Assembly (NCBI GenBank): GCA_947175465.1
Contig: CAMWMY010000107.1
Span: 1 to 5,238, forward strand
Length of the DNA: 5,238 bases
Direction of reading: 5' to 3'
From: an uncultured Erysipelotrichaceae bacterium
GTDB lineage: Bacteria > Bacillota_I > Bacilli_A > Erysipelotrichales > Erysipelotrichaceae
The notes under the pieces are model-generated. The model was not told where the DNA came from and did no database searches. It saw nothing but the letters and a program-made list of their open reading frames with translations. The translations under genes and the position numbers were made by a program. This document shows positions 1 through 4,647 of this stretch, piece by piece (the stretch's first letter is position 1; the number at the start of each line of letters is the position of its first letter).

Positions 1-738
1 ATTCAAAGTAGGGTTATTTCCAATATTAATAATGGCCATATATCGATTCCCTTTTACATAAACACTTCCGATATAAACACCATTTTTAGGATAAATATAA
101 GGATAATTTAATAATAAATTCGCTGTTGGAAAGCCAATTTTTCTTCCTATTTGTCGTCCCTTAAACACTTTTCCTTTCATACAGTAAAAACGTCCAAGCA
201 ATTGCCCAACATGGTCTACTTCCCCATCTATAATAAGTTTTTCAATAAAAGAAGAGCGTACTTTTTCTTCTTGAATGCATACTTCATCTACAACAATAAC
301 ATTGAATTTAGATTGGTCTTTTAGCGTTGCTATATTCCCTTCTCCCTTATTGGCATAATGAAAATCATGACCACAAATAAGTGTCTGCACTTGCAAAGGA
401 TTTAAAATTTCCTGATGGAAGCGTTTGACTGATAAATGTGCAAGCTCTTCATGAAAATGAATGATAATCCACATTTCAATTCCCATTTCTTGTGCAAGTT
501 GCATACGATCATTCATAGAAGTTATATGCGAAATTGATTTCATTTGGTGAAGAATACTCCAAGGATCTGGATCAAAAGTAATGACTGCAGGTACAGTGTT
601 GGTTTGTTTCGCTTGTTGCAATACTTTATCAATTAAAACTTGATGACCTTTATGTAAGCCATCAAAATATCCAATACAAGCAGTAATCGGTTTTTCTTGC
701 TTAATTTTTTGATGAATATCAACATGATAAATTTCCAT
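1..738 (-). CDS. ribF: Bifunctional riboflavin kinase / FAD synthetase RibF (3' end outside window)
   Basis: RibF phosphorylates riboflavin to FMN and then adenylylates FMN to FAD in the cytoplasm. The first 246 codons are present and open; about 60 C-terminal residues of a usual 305-320 aa protein lie beyond the left edge. The N-terminal FMN adenylyltransferase domain (about 1-165) shows the nucleotidyltransferase signature GYFDGLHKGHQ at 23-33, with the HxGH pair His29/His32, and TFDPDP at 54-59. The riboflavin kinase domain begins near 187 and carries GRKIGFPTANL at 198-208, including the PTAN motif that binds metal and nucleotide. The ATG at 738 is chosen because GGAGGG lies 6 bases upstream. 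The gene follows truB by 11 bases, so the two are almost certainly co-transcribed and probably translationally coupled. One oddity is that the usual SSTxIR-type motif reads RSSFIE at 161-166, so its terminal Arg is Glu. Family assignment is very secure. Confidence 0.96.
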   Translation of the reverse strand, partial: MEIYHVDIHQKIKQEKPITACIGYFDGLHKGHQVLIDKVLQQAKQTNTVPAVITFDPDPWSILHQMKSISHITSMNDRMQLAQEMGIEMWIIIHFHEELAHLSVKRFHQEILNPLQVQTLICGHDFHYANKGEGNIATLKDQSKFNVIVVDEVCIQEEKVRSSFIEKLIIDGEVDHVGQLLGRFYCMKGKVFKGRQIGRKIGFPTANLLLNYPYIYPKNGVYIGSVYVKGNRYMAIINIGNNPTLN

Positions 739-744
739 TTTTAT

Positions 745-752
745 CCCTCCTA
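745..752 (-). promoter_or_regulatory. ribF ribosome binding site overlapping the truB stop codon
   Basis: On the minus strand the sequence TAGGAGGG combines the truB stop codon TAG (752-750) with the GGAGGG Shine-Dalgarno of ribF (750-745). The ATG at 738 follows 6 bases later. Ribosomes finishing truB would terminate on the ribF initiation site, so the arrangement supports translational coupling and fixes the ribF start. The coupling itself is inferred. Confidence 0.8.
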
Positions 753-1580
753 CCATAATCCCCTTACACAAGAAAACCATTTTCCATGATGGCGTCTATA
801 AAAAGCGACAACTTCATTTTGATGGACGATAACAACTTCATCTTCTTTACAATCTAAGGCTATAGTTTTCCCATTATATACATCTTTTATAGGTTCATAA
901 GAAACATAAGGAAAATGAGACAATGCATCAAACATGGAAAAAAGTTTAAAATCACCTTGCTCAACTTGACTTAAAGTAACACAATCTTTTAAATGAAAGC
1001 GCCCTACTTTCGTTCGTACTAAAGACTTCATACATCCTAAATTATTACTTTTTTTCGCTATATCTACACATAAGGAGCGTACATAAGTTCCACTACTACA
1101 TGCTACTCTAAAAGTTAGCTCTTTTTCATCTAAGGCTTCTATGTCATGGATACAAATCTTTCTTTTCGGTCTTATAACTTCTTCATGATTTCTTGCATAT
1201 TCATATAATTTTTTCCCGTTTACACGAACACTTGATATCAGTGGTGGCAATTGTTCTTGTTCTCCTAAAAAAGTTTTTAACAATGATGAAAAATTTTGAA
1301 TAGGAGTAATTTCTTTGGTTTCTAATATTTCGCCACTAATATCATCACTTAAGGTCCTTTTTCCTAATTCTAAAGTTGCTATGTATTCTTTATCTGTATC
1401 TTCTAAGTAAGGTAATATTTTACAAGCTCGATTAATTAATACAAGTAATACCCCTGTTGCATCTGGATCAAGCGTACCACTATGTCCAATTTTCTTAATA
1501 TTTAATATTTTTCGAAGCTTATAGACAACATCATGTGATGTCATTCCAGCTTCTTTATAAACTAATAATATACCATCCAT
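750..1580 (-). CDS. truB: tRNA pseudouridine(55) synthase TruB
   Basis: TruB isomerises uridine 55 in the T-loop of tRNAs to pseudouridine. The 276-residue product is complete, slightly shorter than the roughly 300 aa usual for the family. The N-terminal DGILLVYKEAGMTSHDVV segment (2-19) is typical. The catalytic block GHSGTLDPDATGVL (32-45) contains the nucleophile Asp38. The active-site Tyr is Tyr66 in KEYIATLELG; the RNA-contact block NGKKLYEYAR covers 121-130; and SGTYVRSL (163-170) supplies the conserved Tyr166 and Arg168. The C-terminal 60-70 residues form a short PUA-like tail. The usual TDTxD motif after the LG turn reads TLSDD (76-80), a minor divergence. The ATG at 1580 is preceded by AGAGGTGAT, with AGGTGAT at 1590-1584. 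The gene sits 33 bases after aroD and 11 before ribF. Truncation is not indicated. Confidence 0.97.
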   Translation of the reverse strand: MDGILLVYKEAGMTSHDVVYKLRKILNIKKIGHSGTLDPDATGVLLVLINRACKILPYLEDTDKEYIATLELGKRTLSDDISGEILETKEITPIQNFSSLLKTFLGEQEQLPPLISSVRVNGKKLYEYARNHEEVIRPKRKICIHDIEALDEKELTFRVACSSGTYVRSLCVDIAKKSNNLGCMKSLVRTKVGRFHLKDCVTLSQVEQGDFKLFSMFDALSHFPYVSYEPIKDVYNGKTIALDCKEDEVVIVHQNEVVAFYRRHHGKWFSCVRGLW

Positions 1581-1596
1581 CGTATCACCTCTTTGT

Positions 1597-1605
1597 ATTA
1601 TAACA
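1597..1605 (-). promoter_or_regulatory. Possible internal extended -10 promoter before truB
   Basis: In the 33-base gap between aroD and truB the minus strand reads TGTTATAAT: a perfect TATAAT (1602-1597) preceded by TG at 1605-1604, the extended -10 arrangement. The best -35-like hexamer, TTGTAA (1627-1622), is 19 bases upstream and lies within the end of aroD. A start 6-7 bases downstream would fall near 1590, leaving a leader of only about 10 bases that begins at the truB Shine-Dalgarno. That is short, so the match may be chance in an AT-rich gap. Confidence 0.35.
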
Positions 1606-1613
1606 TATATTTT

Positions 1614-2381
1614 TTATTTACTTACAAGATTCTTTAAGCTCTTCAACATCCAACGCATTTCATAAATATTAGGTTGTCCTAAAGAATTTGCTGTCTCAAA
1701 AGTAACAAAAATAATAGAAGATCCTATAAATGGTGCACACAGTCGTGAGATTTTTCCTAAAGATGACATCGAAATAGCAATCATAGGTTGTTTTAAACAT
1801 TGGGTATACATAAAAAATGAAGACTTCATTAAGGCATTAACATCAGCATATTCTTTAGGCATTAAAGCAATTTTTAAAATATCTGCTCCTGTAGATTGCA
1901 TCTTTTTCCATAAAGAAATACATGTTTCATAAGAGAATGTTTGGTGGAAATTATGATAAGATAATAACACTTTTTTATGATGCCTTTGTGCATGTAAAAT
2001 CAGTTCATATATTTGAGAGCGATGTTCACAATATTCGATATCAATTATATCAATATAGGGGCTTTCCATCATTTTATACAACAGATCTTCATAGTGTTTT
2101 TCCCCTATATCCATTTGCCCTCCTTGGGCTTGTGTTCGAAATGTACAAAGAAGAGGTAGTTCTTTAGCAAAAGTATGGATAAGAGCAAGTATATCTTCTA
2201 TCTCTTTCCATTCATTGTTATATGTAAAAAAGTCTAATCGCCATTCAATTAAATCAACTTCTTTATTAGATAAAAAAGATACTTCTTTTTTTATTTCTTC
2301 TTTTGTGTTTCCCATGATAGATACACATAGTTTAGGATCTCCTTCCCCAATAACAACATCTTTTACATTGACTATCTTCAT
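1614..2381 (-). CDS. aroD: Type I 3-dehydroquinate dehydratase AroD
   Basis: AroD dehydrates 3-dehydroquinate to 3-dehydroshikimate, the third step of the shikimate pathway to aromatic amino acids, through a Schiff base. The 255-residue product matches the family length (about 250-255). Numbered from the ATG at 2381, the residues align without shift to the well-studied Salmonella enzyme: Glu46 and Arg48 in EWRLDF, His143 in SYHNF, the Schiff-base Lys170 in ADILKIA, Arg213, and Gln236 in the substrate-closing loop. The exception is residue 86, normally Glu in FRxxxEGG, which here is Gln in FRTQAQGG (81-88). I chose the ATG at 2381 over an in-frame GTG at 2405 because AGGTGAT ends 3 bases before the ATG, whereas nothing resembling a Shine-Dalgarno precedes the GTG. 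It has its own upstream promoter and leads into truB and ribF with no terminator between. Other aro genes are not in view. Confidence 0.95.
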   Translation of the reverse strand: MKIVNVKDVVIGEGDPKLCVSIMGNTKEEIKKEVSFLSNKEVDLIEWRLDFFTYNNEWKEIEDILALIHTFAKELPLLCTFRTQAQGGQMDIGEKHYEDLLYKMMESPYIDIIDIEYCEHRSQIYELILHAQRHHKKVLLSYHNFHQTFSYETCISLWKKMQSTGADILKIALMPKEYADVNALMKSSFFMYTQCLKQPMIAISMSSLGKISRLCAPFIGSSIIFVTFETANSLGQPNIYEMRWMLKSLKNLVSK

Positions 2382-2438
2382 TTCATCACCTACTTTACAT
2401 AACACTCAAAAAATATTTATTCCCTTTTCATGCTTCTT

Positions 2439-2467
2439 ATTTTACAACTTTTCTTCTTTATTCTCAA
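2439..2467 (-). promoter_or_regulatory. Sigma-A-type promoter for the aroD-truB-ribF operon
   Basis: The minus strand carries TTGAGA (2467-2462), a spacer of exactly 17 bases, and TAAAAT (2444-2439). Each hexamer matches the housekeeping consensus at 5 of 6 positions, and a TG dinucleotide sits directly before the -10. The predicted transcription start is near 2432, giving a leader of about 50 bases to the aroD ATG at 2381. The promoter lies downstream of the lysin terminator at 2511-2548, which fits a new transcription unit. I see no operator-like inverted repeat in the leader. Confidence 0.65.
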
Positions 2468-2510
2468 ATTTTCCTCATCTTCATGGCATAAATATAATTG
2501 AAAAATTCAA

Positions 2511-2548
2511 TATAAAAAGACTTTTCGATTTTTATCAAAAAGTCCTCT
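2511..2548 (-). terminator. Intrinsic terminator after the GH25 lysin gene
   Basis: Read on the minus strand, 2544-2519 folds into an 11-bp stem (GACTTTTTGAT against ATCGAAAAGTC, one T-G wobble) with an AAAA loop, followed directly by TTTTTATA (2518-2511). Bases 2545-2548 can extend pairing into the U-tract. It begins about 40 bases after the lysin stop codon at 2585 and separates that gene from the aroD operon promoter. Confidence 0.85.
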
Positions 2549-2584
2549 TATAAATAATGTATCTATTCTTTATTGTAATGGCTA

Positions 2585-4330
2585 TTAAACAGCAATTAAA
2601 TCGCTTATGTGCATAGCTGCTGTAACTTCTTGATTAACTCCAATAACAACACGATCACCTTGAATTTCCATAACAGTATAAGTGTTTGTAAAAACAAAAT
2701 CTGCTAGTGAATTTCCTGTGTAATCTTTGCTTCCAGCAACTACTTTTACAAGACTTCCTACATGGATTTCTTTAGAACTACTTGTAATCGCATCCTCATT
2801 AATCCAACCTGTCCCATTATTAATCAAATATGGGTTTCTTGCACCAGATACAATTTTAGTAATCGTTCCTGTCGATATCGCTGGTATTAAAGGTGTTGTA
2901 CTCGTACTTGAAGTATAAATTTTATCATATGTCACAACATCGCCAACATTTCGATTTTCAGGAGAAGTAGGTATCTTCGATGAATTCATAATTGCTTCAT
3001 CATTTACCCACCCTGTTCCATCATTGATAAGATAAGGATTTCTTGTATTGGGAAGAACTTGTGTTATTGTTCCACTTGTAATATCAGGTAAAAGTCCTTC
3101 TACACTTTCACTTGATGTATAGATCGTATGAAAAGTCACAACTCCAATAACAACACGATCACCTTGAATTTCCATAACAGTATAAGTGTTTGTAAAAACA
3201 AAATCTGCTAGTGAATTTCCTGTGTAATCTTTGCTTCCAGCAACTACTTTTACAAGACTTCCTACATGGATTTCTTTAGAACTACTTGTAATCGCATCCT
3301 CATTAATCCAACCTGTCCCATTATTAATCAAATATGGGTTTCTTGCACCAGATACAATTTTAGTAATCGTTCCTGTCGATATCGCTGGTATTAAAGGTGT
3401 TGTACTCGTACTTGAAGTATAAATTTTATCATATGTCACAACATCGCCAACATTTCGATTTTCAGGAGAAGTAGGTATCTTCGATGAATTCATAATTGCT
3501 TCATCATTTACCCACCCTGTTCCATCATTGATAAGATAAGGATTTCTTGTATTGGGAAGAACTTGTGTTATTGTTCCACTTGTAATATCAGGTAAAAGTC
3601 CTTCTACACTTTCACTTGATGTATAGATCGTATGAAAAGTCACAACATCTCCAACATGATAAAGCGTATCGACAGGAGGTTGTGGTGTTACATCCGATCC
3701 GTCACTTCCATTTAATCCTAATGTCTTTATAATCGAAGGATAATCTTTGTATGCAATATTCATATCGGTTCTAGGGCTTGATCCTGGTACACTTCCATCA
3801 CTTGTATATTGCCACATTCCAAATGGTTTTGTAAAAGTAGGTGCCTGTGCCCATTGTGCTAACCATTTATCAAAAGGATCTAATTCATCAGAATTTAATT
3901 TTGTTGTAAACCAATATAAATTAGAATATACACCAGCATAATATCCTGCAGCTTCAATAGCTCGACAAGTATAGCGAATAATCTCTATCAATAATGCATT
4001 GTTATCAATAACTCCTTGTCGCTCCTTGTATCCATCTGCATCTTCCATATCAATATAAACAGGATATAAAGGACGAAATTGTTTAATTAAATTCACTAAA
4101 CCTTCAGCTTCTTCTTCCATTGTTTGTGTATCTGTTGCATAAGAATAATGATACAATCCATAAGGAAGTCCAACACGTTCACATTCTGCAACATTTTGGC
4201 GAAGCATTTTATCTTCTTCAAAATGTCCCCAGCTACATCGAATAATCGCAAATTGAATACCACTATCTTTAATTTCTTGCCAGTTTAACACACCATTGTG
4301 TTCACTCACATCAATTCCTTTCCACGTCAT
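2585..4330 (-). CDS. GH25 lysozyme (N-acetylmuramidase-type lysin) with duplicated SH3-like C-terminal modules
   Basis: The predicted enzyme cleaves the muramic acid-glucosamine bond of peptidoglycan. Residues 1-205 form the GH25 domain: GIDVSEHNG at 5-13 with Asp7; the acidic pair Asp94/Glu96 in YIDMEDADG; then WQYTSDG (173-179) and TDMN with Asp189. A short Ser/Gly/Pro linker (206-225) leads to SH3-like modules. Modules A (226-283) and B (294-351) are about 60% identical to each other and share IYTSS, GTIT, RNPYLIN and GTGW; module C (from 356) is a different type ending GDRVVIGV. Residues 229-396 are repeated exactly as 397-564, giving the order A-B-C'-A'-B'-C. The first C is truncated where it fuses to A'. 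The start at 4330 is supported by AGAGGT 6 bases upstream. There is no signal peptide or membrane segment, as in phage-type endolysins, but no holin or phage gene is visible. An autolysin or prophage remnant are the alternatives. It is transcribed alone, with a terminator at 2511-2548. Confidence 0.93.
   Translation of the reverse strand: MTWKGIDVSEHNGVLNWQEIKDSGIQFAIIRCSWGHFEEDKMLRQNVAECERVGLPYGLYHYSYATDTQTMEEEAEGLVNLIKQFRPLYPVYIDMEDADGYKERQGVIDNNALLIEIIRYTCRAIEAAGYYAGVYSNLYWFTTKLNSDELDPFDKWLAQWAQAPTFTKPFGMWQYTSDGSVPGSSPRTDMNIAYKDYPSIIKTLGLNGSDGSDVTPQPPVDTLYHVGDVVTFHTIYTSSESVEGLLPDITSGTITQVLPNTRNPYLINDGTGWVNDEAIMNSSKIPTSPENRNVGDVVTYDKIYTSSTSTTPLIPAISTGTITKIVSGARNPYLINNGTGWINEDAITSSSKEIHVGSLVKVVAGSKDYTGNSLADFVFTNTYTVMEIQGDRVVIGVVTFHTIYTSSESVEGLLPDITSGTITQVLPNTRNPYLINDGTGWVNDEAIMNSSKIPTSPENRNVGDVVTYDKIYTSSTSTTPLIPAISTGTITKIVSGARNPYLINNGTGWINEDAITSSSKEIHVGSLVKVVAGSKDYTGNSLADFVFTNTYTVMEIQGDRVVIGVNQEVTAAMHISDLIAV
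2639..3142. repeat. Tandem repeat unit 1 of the 504-bp exact duplication
   Basis: This unit matches 3143-3646 at an offset of exactly 504 bases. I compared the two copies by eye and found no mismatch across the whole unit. The run of identity extends from 2636 to 3142 in this copy and breaks on both sides (2635 against 3139, 3143 against 3647). The 3-base sequence aac occurs at 2636-2638, 3140-3142 and 3644-3646, at each edge of the units. In the protein this is the C-terminal copy, residues 397-564. Confidence 0.95.
3143..3646. repeat. Tandem repeat unit 2 of the 504-bp exact duplication
   Basis: This is the second unit, directly abutting the first. It encodes residues 229-396, the N-terminal copy. 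Its length of 504 bases is 168 codons, so the reading frame of the lysin is kept through both copies. The unit begins inside module A, three residues after its VGD, and ends within module C; its borders do not follow domain borders. Confidence 0.95.
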
Positions 4331-4400
4331 TGTATTACCTCTCTTTCACCCCATGTTATGTCCATCTTTTATTTTGGTTCAGGCAAATAAGGAAATTTTC

Positions 4401-4429
4401 ATTCAAAAATACAAAATTATAAAAGTCAA
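4401..4429 (-). promoter_or_regulatory. Possible promoter of the GH25 lysin gene
   Basis: The minus strand carries TTGACT (4429-4424), 5 of 6 to the -35 consensus, then 17 bases and TTGAAT (4406-4401), 4 of 6 to the -10 consensus. This would give a leader of about 65 bases before the ATG at 4330. The -10 is weak and the region is very AT-rich, so the assignment is tentative. It lies back to back with the plus-strand promoter at 4452-4460. Confidence 0.35.
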
Positions 4430-4451
4430 GAGTATTCTTTTTCATTTTCTA

Positions 4452-4460
4452 TGCTATACT
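4452..4460 (+). promoter_or_regulatory. Extended -10 promoter of the plus-strand RNA gene
   Basis: TGCTATACT is a TG-N extended -10 whose TATACT (4455-4460) matches the consensus at 5 of 6. I see no good -35 at 16-18 bases, which extended -10 promoters tolerate. The predicted start is near G4467, one base before the closing stem of the RNA begins (4468). That agreement supports both calls. Confidence 0.6.
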
Positions 4461-4466
4461 ATTCAT

Positions 4467-4645
4467 GTCTAGAGGGTGTATATTTTTCCTACACTTAGAG
4501 ATACGGGAAACTGGACGTTATATTAATGTGTTGAATGCCTGCTACGAGCAGGAATCCTAATTTAATATACAGGTTACCCACCTGGACTTACCAGGAAAGA
4601 TCTCCCCCTTTAGATTTCATTAAAAACGCAATATTTTGCGTTTTT
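4467..4645 (+). ncRNA. Structured small RNA, probably 6S RNA (ssrS/bsrA-like)
   Basis: This is an independent plus-strand RNA gene of about 175-180 nt with its own promoter and terminator and no reading frame. Visible pairings: a 9-bp closing stem of 4468-4476 with 4606-4614 (one G-U); GAGAT 4498-4502 with ATCTC 4600-4604; GGGAAAC 4505-4511 with GTTACCC 4573-4579 (one mismatch); an 8-bp helix of 4519-4526 with 4562-4569; an apical hairpin CCTGC/GCAGG (4538-4542, 4548-4552); and a side hairpin CCTGG/CCAGG (4581-4585, 4591-4595). A small hairpin (4477-4480 with 4490-4493) lies on the 5' side. A long rod with a closing stem, an open central region and a 3'-side hairpin introduced by CCCACCTGGA resembles 6S RNA, which binds sigma-A RNA polymerase and releases it through short product RNAs. 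The length also fits. The 6S identity is from memory of its shape and motifs; the existence of a structured RNA is surer. It lacks the GGAAGGAAGCA-like loop of SRP RNA and is not a tRNA. Confidence 0.6.
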
Positions 4646-4647
4646 TT
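4622..4647. terminator. Bidirectional intrinsic terminator shared by the RNA gene and the DUF1287 gene
   Basis: AAAAACGCAA (4622-4631) pairs perfectly with TTGCGTTTTT (4636-4645) around a 4-base TATT loop. On the plus strand the stem runs into seven T's (4641-4647) and ends the RNA. On the minus strand it ends in TTTTT and follows directly on the TAA stop (4648-4646) of the DUF1287 gene, so it can stop both converging transcripts. Confidence 0.88.

Noticed and set aside
2382..2405. In-frame upstream GTG start for aroD, adding 8 residues
   Set aside because: No Shine-Dalgarno precedes the GTG, whereas AGGTGAT lies properly before the ATG at 2381. The catalytic residues also take their textbook numbers from 2381.
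1922..2553. Plus-strand reading frames of 81 and 112 residues
   Set aside because: They run antisense to aroD and its promoter region, with no family resemblance or good ribosome binding site.
2727..3422. Two identical 63-residue plus-strand reading frames at 2727 and 3231
   Set aside because: They are antisense shadows of the duplicated lysin modules. Their identity only reflects the 504-bp repeat.
2636..3646. CRISPR array or insertion sequence as explanation for the repeat
   Set aside because: There are only two long abutting coding units, with no spacers, no terminal inverted repeats and no transposase. The repeat is in frame within one gene.
4467..4645. SRP RNA, tRNA, tmRNA, or a riboswitch controlling the lysin
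   Set aside because: The SRP GGAAGGAAGC-like loop, a tRNA cloverleaf with CCA-end geometry, and a tmRNA reading frame are all absent. The RNA is on the opposite strand to the lysin and no plus-strand gene follows it, so it cannot be its leader.
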